Counted from the first letter of the stretch, positions 17,267 to 26,654 are shown. The stretch is 64,000 nt of DNA from Planctomycetota bacterium (GCA_002686265.1 NZBA01000054.1:1-64000); one strand, 5' to 3'. The notes: generated by a model from the letters alone, not told the origin. A program made the numbers and translations.

Positions 17267-18388
17267 TCAGACCAGGCGGTCGGCGACGGCCTGGGCCAGC
17301 TCGATGGTCGAGTGGCTGCCGCCCATGTCGTAGGTGCGGACCTCGCCCGCGACGATGGTCTCCGCCACGGCGTTCTCGAGGCGCTCGGCTTCCTCGGTCT
17401 CTCCCAGCCAGTCCAGCATCAGCTTGGCCGTCAGGAGCATGGCGGTCGGGTTGGTCTTGTACTGTCCCGCGTACTTGGGCGCCGAGCCGTGTGTCGGCTC
17501 GAAGACCGCGAGCTTCTCGCCGATGTTGCCCGAGCTGGCAAAACCCAGCCCACCCACGAGTTGGGCGCAAAGGTCGCTGACGATGTCCCCGAACATGTTG
17601 CTCGCGACGAGCACGCCGTAGTTCTGCGGGTTCTTCACCAGCCACATGCACATCGCGTCGATGTTGGTTTCCCACAGCTCGATGCCGGGGTATTCCGCCG
17701 CGACCTCGCGCGCCGTCCGGACCATCAGGCCCGAGGTCTCGCGCACGACGTTGGGCTTCTCGACGACGGTGACGGTCGGGTAGCCGAACTGCTTCGCGTA
17801 CTCGAAGGCCGCGCGCACGATGTTGCGGCAGCCGTTGCGGGTGTTGATGCGCAGGCTGACGGCGATGTCCTCGAGCTCGTTCTTCTCGATGAAGCGCGCC
17901 CAGCGCGGGTGCTTGGTGAGCTCCTCCGAGAGGCTCTCGGGCACCGGGTGATACTCGACGCCGACGTAGAGGTCCTCGGTGTTCTCGCGGAACACGACCA
18001 GGTCGATATCCTCGCGGTAGTTGAGTGGGTTGCCCGGGTAGGCCTTGCACGGACGCAGGTTCGTGGCCAGATCGAAGGTCTGGCGCAGGCGCACGATCGG
18101 GCTCTGATAAGTCAGCCCCTTGTCGCGCAGCTCGCTCGCCAACTCGGCGTGGGCCTCCTCCTTGGGCTTGGACGTGATCGCGCCGAAGAGCGCCGCGTCC
18201 ACGTCGCCCAGCAGGTCGATGGTGCGCCGGGGCAGTGCGTCGCCCTCCTTGCACCAGAACTCCCAACCGATGTCCCCGTGCAGGTACTCGGCGTCGAACT
18301 GCATGCTGTCGAGCACCAGTCGCGCAGCTTCCATCACGTCGTTGCCGATGCCGTCTCCGGGCATCCAGGCGATCCGATACTTGGCCAT
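17267..18388 (-). CDS. Isocitrate/isopropylmalate dehydrogenase family protein (probably NAD-dependent)
   Basis: The 373-aa product has the decarboxylating dehydrogenase fold: IAWMPGDGIGNDVM at the N-terminus, the substrate-binding Arg region (RLRQTFDLATNLRPC), FRENTEDLYVGVE, a metal-binding NMFGDIVSDL block and the cofactor loop EPTHGSAPKYAGQ. Members oxidise isocitrate, homoisocitrate, 3-isopropylmalate or tartrate using NAD(P). The neighbours (PrpD-like gene, citrate lyase further along) favour a tricarboxylate substrate. The ATG at 18388 is chosen because upstream residues are not conserved in character. Confidence 0.85.
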   Translation of the reverse strand: MAKYRIAWMPGDGIGNDVMEAARLVLDSMQFDAEYLHGDIGWEFWCKEGDALPRRTIDLLGDVDAALFGAITSKPKEEAHAELASELRDKGLTYQSPIVRLRQTFDLATNLRPCKAYPGNPLNYREDIDLVVFRENTEDLYVGVEYHPVPESLSEELTKHPRWARFIEKNELEDIAVSLRINTRNGCRNIVRAAFEYAKQFGYPTVTVVEKPNVVRETSGLMVRTAREVAAEYPGIELWETNIDAMCMWLVKNPQNYGVLVASNMFGDIVSDLCAQLVGGLGFASSGNIGEKLAVFEPTHGSAPKYAGQYKTNPTAMLLTAKLMLDWLGETEEAERLENAVAETIVAGEVRTYDMGGSHSTIELAQAVADRLV

Positions 18389-18506
18389 CGAGGGATCCTG
18401 AGGGGGTTGGGGCGGTCGAGATTCCCGCCGGGCGCCCTTGGGGCCCACGGGGGCGCAGAGGGTACGATCCGCGCGCCGAGCCCGCTACCGTCGGCCCCCT
18501 CCGCCC

Positions 18507-19253
18507 GTGAGTCTGCCCACCCTCGTCGCCCACCGCGGCCACGCCCGCTGCTTCCCCGAGAACACCCTCGCCTCGCTCACCGCGGCCCTCGAAGCCGGCG
18601 CAAGGCGGGTGGAGATCGACGTGCAGCTCTCGGCCGACCGAACGCCCTTCCTCTTCCACGACGGCGACACCGCTCGCGCCTGCGGCCGCGGGGGGCAGTT
18701 CGGAGAGCTCTCCGACACCGAGGTCCACGAGCTGCGGGTGCGCGAGCCCGACCGCTTCGGTGAGCGCTTCCCCGACGAACCGGTCTGTTCTCTTGCGCGC
18801 TTCGCCGCCCTGCTGGCCGAGTACCCGCGCGCGCGCGCCTTCGTCGAGGTCAAGCCCGAGGCCGTCGAGCGCTTCGGCGCCGGGGCGGTCCTCTCGGCCG
18901 TCAGCGCGGCCCTCGGAGCGGTCGGGGAGCGCTGCGAGCTGATCTCCTTTTCGCTCGAGCTCCTGGCGGCCGCGCGCGCCGCCGCCACCGGGGAGCTGGG
19001 CCTGATCCTGGAGTGCTGGAGCGACCTGGAGAGCGATGTCGCCCGCGCCTTGGCCTGCGAGTACACCTTCTGCAACGTGGAGAAGCTCCCCGCTGACGCC
19101 GATCTGGGCGGGCGCGGGACGCGTTTCGTGCTCTACGAGGTGGTCGATGCCGCCCTGGCTCTCGACCTCCACCGGCGCGGGGCGGAGTTCATCGAGACCT
19201 TCGCCTGGCCCGAGCTGACGGCAACCCTGGCGGCGCTCGGAACCGAGTCTTGA
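18507..19253 (+). CDS. Glycerophosphodiester phosphodiesterase
   Basis: The 248-aa GDPD has the catalytic block AHRGHARCFPENTLAS with His9-Arg10, followed by EIDVQLSADRTPFLFHDG. It hydrolyses glycerophosphodiesters to an alcohol and glycerol-3-phosphate. I chose the GTG start because the upstream in-frame residues are Arg/Pro-rich noise. Its TGA stop overlaps the TTG start of the next gene (glycerol-3-phosphate oxidation), so the product of one enzyme is the substrate of the next. Confidence 0.9.
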   Translation: MSLPTLVAHRGHARCFPENTLASLTAALEAGARRVEIDVQLSADRTPFLFHDGDTARACGRGGQFGELSDTEVHELRVREPDRFGERFPDEPVCSLARFAALLAEYPRARAFVEVKPEAVERFGAGAVLSAVSAALGAVGERCELISFSLELLAAARAAATGELGLILECWSDLESDVARALACEYTFCNVEKLPADADLGGRGTRFVLYEVVDAALALDLHRRGAEFIETFAWPELTATLAALGTES

Positions 19254-20422
19254 GCGCGCCTGAGCTGGACGTTCTGGTGATCGGCGGCGGCATCCACGGC
19301 GTGGGTGTCGCCCAAGCCGCCGCCGCGCGCGGGCACTCGACGCTCGTAGTCGAGCAGAGCGCCCTGGCGGCGGGCACCTCCTCGCGCTCAAGCAAGCTGA
19401 TCCACGGCGGCCTGCGCTACCTCGAGAGCTTTCAGCTCGGGCTCGTGCACGAGTCGGTCGCCGAGCGCGAGCTCCTGCTCTGCAACGCGCCGAGCCTGGT
19501 GCGCCTGGTCCCGTTTATCATCCCGATCTACGACCAGACGAGTCGCGGCCCGCGCAAGGTGCGCGCCGGGCTCTCGCTCTACGCCCTGCTCGGCGGCCTG
19601 CACGCCCACTCGCGCTTCGCGGCCCTGCCGCGCGAGGAGTGGGACAGCCTGGACGGCCTGACGACCGACGGCCTGCGCGCGGTCTTCCGCTACTTCGACG
19701 GCCAGACCGACGACGCGGCCCTGTGCCGGGCGGTGATGCGCTCCGCGCTCGAGCTGGGCGCCGAGCTCGCCTGCCCGGCGCGCTTCGTCGGCGCCGAGCT
19801 GCGCGCGGGCGGCTACACGGTCGCGATCCGCGAGGGAGACGCGGAGCGCACGCTCGCGGCGCGCACGGTGGTCAATGCTGCCGGTCCGTGGGTCGAGGAC
19901 ACGCGCGCGCTCGTCTCGCCGCTGCCGCCGGGCATGGCGATCGAACTGGTCCGCGGCACCCACATCGAGCTGTCCGGCAACATCGAGCGCGGCATCTACT
20001 ACGCCGAGGCGCCCGCCGACCGGCGCGCCGTCTTCACGATGCCCTGGCGAGGCCACACCCTGGTGGGCACGACCGAGGCGCGCCACGACGGCCCGCCCGC
20101 CGACGTCGCCCCGAGCGCCGAGGAAATCGAGTACCTCCAAGCGACCTTCACCCGCCACTTCCCCGGCCGCTCGACCGACGTGCGGGACAGCTGGGCGGGC
20201 CTGCGTGTGCTGCCGGCCGCGACCGGCGCGGCCTTCTCCCGCCCGCGCGAGACGCACCTGATTCCCGACGACCGCGCCTTCCCGCGCTGGCTCGGCCTCT
20301 ACGGCGGCAAGCTGACCGGCTACCGGGCGACCGCCGAGAAGGTCCTCGACCGCTTGCGGCCGAGCCTCCCGGTGCGCCCACGCGTGGCGGACACTCGGCG
20401 GTTGAGCCTGACCGCGGACTGA
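19250..20422 (+). CDS. glpD: Glycerol-3-phosphate dehydrogenase (FAD-dependent), short form
   Basis: The protein has a TTG start, an FAD motif (IGGGIHGVG, residues 11-19), the SSRSSKLIHGGLRYLE segment diagnostic of GlpD/GlpA, and later GLYGGKLTGYRATAEK. It oxidises sn-glycerol-3-phosphate to dihydroxyacetone phosphate, feeding electrons to quinone at the membrane. At 390 aa it is over 100 aa shorter than E. coli GlpD (about 500), lacking the C-terminal helical cap. It is coupled to the upstream GDPD by a TTGA overlap. Confidence 0.88.
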   Translation: MSAPELDVLVIGGGIHGVGVAQAAAARGHSTLVVEQSALAAGTSSRSSKLIHGGLRYLESFQLGLVHESVAERELLLCNAPSLVRLVPFIIPIYDQTSRGPRKVRAGLSLYALLGGLHAHSRFAALPREEWDSLDGLTTDGLRAVFRYFDGQTDDAALCRAVMRSALELGAELACPARFVGAELRAGGYTVAIREGDAERTLAARTVVNAAGPWVEDTRALVSPLPPGMAIELVRGTHIELSGNIERGIYYAEAPADRRAVFTMPWRGHTLVGTTEARHDGPPADVAPSAEEIEYLQATFTRHFPGRSTDVRDSWAGLRVLPAATGAAFSRPRETHLIPDDRAFPRWLGLYGGKLTGYRATAEKVLDRLRPSLPVRPRVADTRRLSLTAD

Positions 20423-20564
20423 GTCTCTCGGGGGAAGGGAGCCTCTGGGGCGGAGAGGGATCCTCACGCCGCGGCTCGTGCGGCCGCCCGTGCGGGGCAG
20501 CGCCCTCTCGGCGACCGGAAGGCTCTCGGCTGTCACGCAGCGCTGTCGCCCGCGCGGGGGGCGC

Positions 20565-22145
20565 TCACTCCCCGACGGCGCGCACGCAGTCGATGGTCGT
20601 CCCGTCCACCCACTGGATGGCCGCCACGACGCGCTCGGCGGTGCGCGCGCGGTCGGGGGCGCCACCGCACAGTCCGTCGATCTCGCGCTTGAGCTCACGG
20701 ATGTCGAGGATCGGAACGCTCGAGCCGCGGGCGGCCTCGACCAGGTCCGTGCGCAGCGGATTGATGCACAGGCCGCGCTCGGTGGCGATGACGTCGATCA
20801 GCTCGCCCGGGCCGCAGAGGGTCGTCACCTCGTCCAGCACGACCGGGATGCGGTTGCGGAAGGACGGGACGGCCAGGATCGTGCAGCCGGCGAAGAGGCA
20901 GTTCTGCCAGCCGCCGATGCCGTGCAACAGGCGCCCGTCGGTGTGGGTCACGACGTTGGCGTTGAAGTCCACGTCCACCTCGGTGGCGCCGAGGATCACG
21001 ACGTCGACCATCGAGGCGAAGTTCCCCTTGCCGTGGAAGTTGTAGGAGGTGAACGGGCTCGTGTTCTGGTGGCCTGGGTTTTCGCGCATCGACCGCACGC
21101 CCTCGAGGTCGAAGGTCTGCCCGTCGAGGATCACCGGCGTCAGGCCCTCCTCGAGCATCGAGACGAGGTACTCGTTCGACCCGCCGCGCACGAAGCCGGC
21201 GGTCACGCCGGCCTCCTTCATCATCTCCTTGAGGAAAATCCCGAAGGCGAGCGCCGTGCCCCCGGCGCCGGCCTGAAACGAGAAACCCTCGCGTAGGATG
21301 CCCGTGTCGCGCACGAAGCTCGCGCAGTGTTCGGCGATCAAGAGCCGGTCGGGGCTGGAGGTCACGCGCGTCGTCCCCGAGACGATCTTGTCCGGCTCGC
21401 CGACCTTCTCGACCTCGACCACGAAGTCGACGTTGTTGCCCTGGATCTGCCACGGCAGACAGGGAAACGGAACGAGGTGGTCGGTGACTACGATCACGTG
21501 GTCGGCGTAGAGCGAGTCCGCCAGCGCGAATCCCAGCAGGCCGCAGGCGCTCGGACCGCGGTCACCGGTGGCGTTGCCGAAGCAGTCCGCCGCCGGCGCC
21601 GCGATGACCGCCACGTCCACGTGCACCTCGCCGTCCCCGATCGCCTGCCAGCGGCCGCCGTGGGAGCGCAGGACGCCCATCCCGCGCATCTTGCCCCGGC
21701 TACAGTAGTCGCCGAGGGGACCGTTCATCGAGCCCTCGATGTGGTGGATCACGCCGCTCTCCAGGTGCGCGATCTGGGGCTCGTGGCAGGGAAAGCTCGC
21801 CGAGGGGAACCAGCGCAGGTCCTCACAGCCCAGCGCCGCCGCCTGCTCGAAGACGGCGTTGGCCACCAGGTCGCCGTTGCGGAAGTGGTGGTGGGTGCCG
21901 ATCGTCATGCCGTCACGCAGGCCGCAGCGTTCCAGGGCCTCGCGCAGGCTCCCGACGCGCTTGTCCCCCGAGGCCGGGTAGTCGCTGGCTCGGCGGATCG
22001 GCGGCCCGACCTTGTTGCCGCGGGGGAGGTGGGCGCCCACGCCGCAATAGGGCACGCTCTCACGCTCGTTGATGCGCGCCGGAACGAGCCGCCCGGCGGC
22101 GTTCTCGACGAGTTCCCCGGAGGTCGTCATCTCGGTAGCTGCCAT
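20565..22145 (-). CDS. citF: Citrate lyase alpha subunit (CitF-like)
   Basis: The 526-aa product matches citrate lyase subunit alpha, the citrate:acetyl-ACP transferase. It has an N-terminal leader with VPYCGVGAHLPRGNKVGPP, a mid-section ending in FSFQAGAGGTALAF, and a C-terminal VDFNANVVTHTDGRLLHG segment. Citrate lyase splits citrate into acetate and oxaloacetate. It begins 3 bp after the citDE-like stop on the same strand, so the two are one operon. No citC, citG or citX is present nearby. Confidence 0.9.
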   Translation of the reverse strand: MAATEMTTSGELVENAAGRLVPARINERESVPYCGVGAHLPRGNKVGPPIRRASDYPASGDKRVGSLREALERCGLRDGMTIGTHHHFRNGDLVANAVFEQAAALGCEDLRWFPSASFPCHEPQIAHLESGVIHHIEGSMNGPLGDYCSRGKMRGMGVLRSHGGRWQAIGDGEVHVDVAVIAAPAADCFGNATGDRGPSACGLLGFALADSLYADHVIVVTDHLVPFPCLPWQIQGNNVDFVVEVEKVGEPDKIVSGTTRVTSSPDRLLIAEHCASFVRDTGILREGFSFQAGAGGTALAFGIFLKEMMKEAGVTAGFVRGGSNEYLVSMLEEGLTPVILDGQTFDLEGVRSMRENPGHQNTSPFTSYNFHGKGNFASMVDVVILGATEVDVDFNANVVTHTDGRLLHGIGGWQNCLFAGCTILAVPSFRNRIPVVLDEVTTLCGPGELIDVIATERGLCINPLRTDLVEAARGSSVPILDIRELKREIDGLCGGAPDRARTAERVVAAIQWVDGTTIDCVRAVGE

Positions 22146-22147
22146 CG

Positions 22148-23380
22148 CTAGTCCCCGCTCTCCTCCCAGTCGGCCGCCAGGAGCCCGCTCTCGACGGCCT
22201 GGGCGACCGTCTTCAGGGCGCGCTCGACCACCGGCGGGTCGATCATCTTCGAGCCGAGGCTGACGACGGCCAGGCCGTGCTCGGACGCCTCGCGGAAGGC
22301 GCACACGATTTGCCGTGCGCGCAGGACTTCCTCCGGTGTCGGGTCGAAGGCCTCGTGCACGACGCGCACCTGGCGTGGGTGGATGCAACCGGCTCCCTCG
22401 AAACCGAGAGCCTTGGCCTCGAGCACGGACCGCCGCAGGCCGACCGTGTCGGCGACGTCGGAGAAAACCGAGTCGATGGCCTGCACGCCGGCCGCCCTGG
22501 CGGCGTTCACGATCATGGAGCGGGCCCAGAGGCTCTCGCGTCCCTCTTCCGTGCGCGGCACGCCGACATCGGCAGTGTAATCCTCCAGGCCGATCGTGAC
22601 GGCCACGACGCGCTCGCAGGCCGCGGCGATCTCGGAAGCGCACATCACTCCGCGGGAGGACTCGATGATCGGCATCAGGTACACCGCCGACTCGGTCCGC
22701 TCCCGCAGGCGCGCGTCCACGGCGCGCACCTCCTCGGCGCTCTCGACCTTGGGGATCAGAATCAGGTGCACGTTCTCGTCTGCGAGCTCGTCGATGTCGG
22801 TCAGACCGAGCGAGCCGGGGTTGATGCGCACCGTGCGCTCCGCGCCACGGAAGTCGACTTGCCGCAGGGCGTTGCGCACGAGGATGCGCGCGGTGTCCTT
22901 GGCTCCCGGCGGAACCGAGTCCTCGAGGTCGAGAATCACGGCGTCGGGAACGTGCAGCCCCGCGTTGGTCATGTACTTGGGCTGGTCTCCAGGGAGGTAG
23001 AGGCGCGAGCGGCGCCGGCGCTCGCGGCGGGCCGGCTCGCGGCAGGCCTGGGCGCATTCGGGGAGCCAGCGCGCCTCGAGCCCGCCGAGGGCGCGCCGTG
23101 CGGCCGCCTCCAGGCGTGCCATGAGCACGAATGGCAGGGCACCGCCGTCCTCGACGCGGATCCGCGCATGCTCGATCCCCAGGGCCCGCGCGCCCTGTTC
23201 GCAGAGGGCGCGGATGGAGCGTCCGTAGGTGCTCTCGACCGTGCTCGATACCTCCAGAACCACCCCGCCGGACAACTCGGGGGTGAGCCCGATCCAGCAG
23301 TCCGAGCGCACACGCTCCCCGCGCGGGCCGGCCTCGGCCGCGCGCCGCTCCCCTGTCTCGGTGGTCGCCGTGTCGCTCAT
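22148..23380 (-). CDS. Fused citrate lyase acyl carrier (gamma, CitD) and beta subunit (CitE)
   Basis: Residues 24-100 resemble the CitD acyl carrier (VSSTVESTYGRSIRALC, then VEDGGALPFVLMARLEAA). Residues 125-400 are CitE, with RLYLPGDQPKYM, DAVILDLEDSVPP and IPKVES segments; CitE is the citryl-ACP lyase. The two are normally separate genes. Aligned with known CitD, the position of the prosthetic-group Ser is Arg25, and the adjacent Ser26 is the only candidate. It is operonic with citF. Confidence 0.85.
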   Translation of the reverse strand: MSDTATTETGERRAAEAGPRGERVRSDCWIGLTPELSGGVVLEVSSTVESTYGRSIRALCEQGARALGIEHARIRVEDGGALPFVLMARLEAAARRALGGLEARWLPECAQACREPARRERRRRSRLYLPGDQPKYMTNAGLHVPDAVILDLEDSVPPGAKDTARILVRNALRQVDFRGAERTVRINPGSLGLTDIDELADENVHLILIPKVESAEEVRAVDARLRERTESAVYLMPIIESSRGVMCASEIAAACERVVAVTIGLEDYTADVGVPRTEEGRESLWARSMIVNAARAAGVQAIDSVFSDVADTVGLRRSVLEAKALGFEGAGCIHPRQVRVVHEAFDPTPEEVLRARQIVCAFREASEHGLAVVSLGSKMIDPPVVERALKTVAQAVESGLLAADWEESGD

Positions 23381-23520
23381 GTTCTCCGTCGCGGGGAGCC
23401 GTTCGGCGACGGAGCCCCGCTTTCCGAGCCTAACCCGCGCCCGAGGCGCTGCAAAGCACCGTCCGGCCCCCGGCCGGGCTCGGACCCCCGAGGGGATTCC
23501 AACTCCCTCGCCGCGGTGTC

Positions 23521-24609
23521 ATGATCGCCGTGGCCATGCAGCCGTTGATCGAGCTCCTCACGCGTTTCACCGACAGCGCGCCCCTCCAGGCCCTGATGGT
23601 CCTGGGCGCCTCCGTGGTCCTCGCGCTCGTCGTCGACCTGCTGGTCGGCTCGCTCCTGCCCTGGCTGGCGCGGCTGACCCATCACGAGTTGGACGACGAG
23701 CTCGCGCGCCTCTTGCGCGCGCCGACCTTGAAGACCGTCGTGCTCCTGGGCTTGATGGCCTCGGCGTCGATCCTGCAACTCCCCGAACAGGCCGAGGTGG
23801 CCACGCGCCGGGGCATCGCGACGATCCTGATCCTCGTCTGGTGCCTCTTCGGCGCCCGCGCGGCGAAGGTCTTGCTGACCTCCGCCAGCAAGTCCACCGA
23901 CCGCTTCTTCGCCGTCGAGGCGCGCACCTACCCGCTCTTCGACAACCTGATCAAGCTGCTGGTCTTCGCTCTCTGCACGTTCCTCCTGATCGACACCTGG
24001 AACCTGAATGCCGGAGGTTGGCTCGCCTCGGCGGGGATCATCGGAGTGGCCTTCGGCTTCGCCGCCCAGGACACCCTCGGCAACCTCTTCGCCGGCGTCT
24101 TCATCATCGCCGACGCACCCTACAAGATGGGGGACTACATCAACCTCGAGTCCGGCGAGCGCGGGAAGGTCGTCAACATCGGCCTGCGCTCGACGCGCCT
24201 TCTGACGCGCGACGACGTGGTGGTGACGATCCCCAACGCGGTGATGGGCAAGGCCCGCATCACCAACGAGACCGCCGGCGACTCGCCACGCCACCGGATG
24301 CGGGTCGCGGTCTCCGTCGCCTACGGCTCGGATGTCGCCGAGGTACGGCGCGTCCTGCGGGAGGCCGCCGTGGACGAGGAGTTGGTCTGCGAACACCCCG
24401 AGCCCCGCGTGCGCCTGCGATGCTTCGCCGACTCGGGGCTTGACCTCGAGCTCTTGTGCTGGATCCCCGAGCCGGTCCTGCGCGGGCAGGTGCTCGACCT
24501 GCTCAACACGAGCATCTACGAGCGCTTCAACGCCGCGGGGATCGAGATCCCCTACCCCAAGCGCGACCTTTACGTGAAGGAGATGCCGGCGCCGCCGGCG
24601 GGGCCCTGA
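23521..24609 (+). CDS. Mechanosensitive channel, MscS family
   Basis: The 362-aa protein has several N-terminal membrane helices, then the pore helix and beta domain typical of MscS: GIIGVAFGFAAQDTLGNLFAG followed by the ADAPYKMGDYI segment and VVTIPNAVMGK. MscS channels open at high membrane tension to release solutes during hypo-osmotic shock. It is diverged from citDE by 140 bp. A second, larger MscS homologue lies at 40.9-42.7 kb. Confidence 0.92.
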   Translation: MIAVAMQPLIELLTRFTDSAPLQALMVLGASVVLALVVDLLVGSLLPWLARLTHHELDDELARLLRAPTLKTVVLLGLMASASILQLPEQAEVATRRGIATILILVWCLFGARAAKVLLTSASKSTDRFFAVEARTYPLFDNLIKLLVFALCTFLLIDTWNLNAGGWLASAGIIGVAFGFAAQDTLGNLFAGVFIIADAPYKMGDYINLESGERGKVVNIGLRSTRLLTRDDVVVTIPNAVMGKARITNETAGDSPRHRMRVAVSVAYGSDVAEVRRVLREAAVDEELVCEHPEPRVRLRCFADSGLDLELLCWIPEPVLRGQVLDLLNTSIYERFNAAGIEIPYPKRDLYVKEMPAPPAGP

Positions 24610-24631
24610 TCCGCCGCGGCTGGAGAGGAGC

Positions 24632-25294
24632 TCAGCCCGCCAGGCGCAGGAGTTCCGCCACGGTACGCTCGATCCCGCGCGAGAGCTCGGCGATCCCTCC
24701 GGCCAGCATGTAGGCCGGCGAGGTCACGATACGGTGGGTCTCGTCGACGCGGAACTGGTCGACGGGGCAGGCGATGTGTCGTGCGCCCATGGCTTCGAGG
24801 GTCCCTGCGGTGGCGGCATCGTCCCCGATCGTCAGCTCCGCCTCCAATCCGGCGTCACGCAGGACGGCCGCCATCATGGCCGGGGCGATGCAGATCGCCG
24901 CGATCGGTTTGGCGGCCGCGAGCATCTCCCGCACGAGGCGCGCGACCTCGGGGTTTACGGAGCATTCAGCGCCCGCCACGGCGAAGTCGCAGAGGTTCTT
25001 GGCCGCCCCGAATCCGCCCGGGAACAAGACTGCGTCGATGTCCTTCGCGCCGAGGCGCGCGAGGTCGAGGATGTCGCCTCGGGCGATGCGAGCCGACTCG
25101 ACCAGGACGTTGCGCGTCTCGCCGGTCTCCTCGCCGCTAGCGTGGTCGACGACGTGCATCTGCTCGATGTCGGGCGCCGCGCAGACGGCCTCGGCTCCGG
25201 CCCGGTCGAGGGCCAACAGAGTCAGCACGGACTCGTGGATTTCCGCGCCGTCGAAGACGCCGCAGCCGGACAGAACCACTCCAACCTTGACCAT
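24632..25294 (-). CDS. elbB: Isoprenoid biosynthesis-associated protein ElbB (DJ-1/PfpI-like glyoxalase)
   Basis: The 220-aa product matches ElbB end to end: GVVLSGCGVFDGAEIHES at the start, VLFPGGFGAAKNLC, then the nucleophile elbow ICIAPAM. E. coli ElbB is a class I glutamine-amidotransferase-like protein with reported glyoxalase III activity. The active-site Cys of the DJ-1 family is in ICIAPA. It converges with the MscS gene (23-bp gap). Confidence 0.9.
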   Translation of the reverse strand: MVKVGVVLSGCGVFDGAEIHESVLTLLALDRAGAEAVCAAPDIEQMHVVDHASGEETGETRNVLVESARIARGDILDLARLGAKDIDAVLFPGGFGAAKNLCDFAVAGAECSVNPEVARLVREMLAAAKPIAAICIAPAMMAAVLRDAGLEAELTIGDDAATAGTLEAMGARHIACPVDQFRVDETHRIVTSPAYMLAGGIAELSRGIERTVAELLRLAG

Positions 25295-25371
25295 CGTGAA
25301 CTCCCTGGGGTGCGTCGTTGCGAAGCGAGCCCGAGGATAGCGAGCCGCGCGCCCTGCGTCGAAGACCGCCC

Positions 25372-25659
25372 CTACGGCCCGTCGTCCTGGCGGATCGTGA
25401 CGTCGCCCAGGATTCCGACCAGGCAGCCCAGCCTGGCTCCCTCCTCGTCGGTATGCAGTTCGAGGGCATCGCGCTCCTCGTCCTCCATCTCCGAGAGATT
25501 CTCAGCCCCCGACTCGGGCACGAAGCAACAGGTGCCGCAGCTGCCGAGGGTGCAGCCGAAGCGCATCGGGGTCTCGTTCGCCAAGCTGAACTCGAGCAGG
25601 GAGATGCCCTCGGGGACCTCGAAGGACTGGCCGTCGGCGCTGAAGGTGATGATCGGCAT
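25372..25659 (-). CDS. Plant-type [2Fe-2S] ferredoxin
   Basis: The 95-aa product has a beta-grasp N-terminus (ITFSADGQSFEVPEG) and the cluster ligands C36-x4-C41-x2-C44 with the fourth, C79, in RLGCLVG. It carries single electrons to an unidentified partner. I chose the ATG at 25659 because the beta-grasp strand follows directly; upstream in-frame residues are disordered. It diverges from the phosphatase gene. Confidence 0.88.
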   Translation of the reverse strand: MPIITFSADGQSFEVPEGISLLEFSLANETPMRFGCTLGSCGTCCFVPESGAENLSEMEDEERDALELHTDEEGARLGCLVGILGDVTIRQDDGP

Positions 25660-25798
25660 GGGTTGTTCCGTTCGGTCTTCTCGGAGAGGATGGCGCGGGT
25701 GTGGGCAAGCGCGCCGGGGAGCCGGGACGACTTTACGCGTCCCGTGCTCCCCCGCAAGACCGCGGCCACCCGATGGATCCCCCTCCCGCTCATCCGGC

Positions 25799-26494
25799 AT
25801 GAAGCTCCTGAGACCGCCCGACCCGCCCGAGGACCGACCCGACGCCGATCCGACTCCGCCGCGCCCCGCCGCGGTTGTCGGCGCCTCCCTGTGGCTCGTG
25901 CGCCACGCCCAAGTGGACGAGGCCTTCCACTCGATCGCCTACGGCAGCGAGGACGTGGCGCTTTCGGCCGAAGGTCTTGCGAACACCGACGCCATGGCGG
26001 AGGCCTTCGGCGGCTTGCCGATCGCCGCCGTGCTGAGCTCCGACCTCGAGCGTGCCCTGGCGATGGGCCGCGGCGTCGCCCGGGCCACGGGTGCGCCGCT
26101 GCGCAGCACACCCGGCCTGCGGGAGATCGACCGCGGGCGCTGGCAGGGGATCGAACGCTCACGGTTCCATGAGCGCTGGCTGGCGAGCGCCGAGGCCTAC
26201 TGGAAGGATCCCTTCCGCTGGAGGTCGCCCGGCGGTGAGAGCGACGAGGATCTCCTGGCGCGCGTGTGGCCCGAGCTCGAGCGCGGCCTGGCGGACGCCG
26301 GCGGAGGTCCCCTGGTCGTCTGCGCCCACGCCAACGTGATCCGGGTCGCGCTGGCCCACGCCCTGGGCTACTCGACGCCCGACAGCTACCGCTTCGCGAC
26401 CTTCCCGGCCCACGCCAACCTGTTGGTCGGCACGGCGGACGGTTGGCACCTGGAAGCCGCAAATGCCGAACGGCCGCGGCCGGTTGCGGACTGA
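25799..26494 (+). CDS. Histidine phosphatase family protein
   Basis: The 231-aa product has the branch-1 phosphohistidine signature LVRHAQVD (RHG motif written RHA), then SSDLERALAMGRGVA and LREIDRGRWQG. The second catalytic His is in VVCAHANVIRVAL. The family includes phosphoglycerate mutase-like and alpha-ribazole phosphatase-type enzymes; the substrate cannot be named. An N-terminal Pro-rich stretch of about 28 residues may be dispensable. Confidence 0.85.
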   Translation: MKLLRPPDPPEDRPDADPTPPRPAAVVGASLWLVRHAQVDEAFHSIAYGSEDVALSAEGLANTDAMAEAFGGLPIAAVLSSDLERALAMGRGVARATGAPLRSTPGLREIDRGRWQGIERSRFHERWLASAEAYWKDPFRWRSPGGESDEDLLARVWPELERGLADAGGGPLVVCAHANVIRVALAHALGYSTPDSYRFATFPAHANLLVGTADGWHLEAANAERPRPVAD

Positions 26495-26577
26495 CCCGGC
26501 CCCGGCACCGAGCTTCGAACTAGGAGCCCGCGCTGTAGATAGCGACGACGCCCGTCGTCATGCCATCCCAGCCCGCA

Positions 26578-26611
26578 CTCGGTCGCGCGAGCCCGGGATC
26601 TCGCGACCGAG
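26578..26611. terminator. Hairpin between convergent genes
   Basis: Arms CTCGGTCGCG and CGCGACCGAG flank a 14-nt loop between the plus-strand phosphatase gene (ends 26494) and the minus-strand Cys-rich gene (ends 26655). A second, weaker hairpin (GACGAC/GTCGTC, 26544-26559) lies beside it. The position suggests bidirectional termination, but there is no T tract. Confidence 0.4.
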
Positions 26612-26654
26612 ACTGGTGCCCCAAGGAGGCGAATCCGATTCGTGGCGCAGACTC

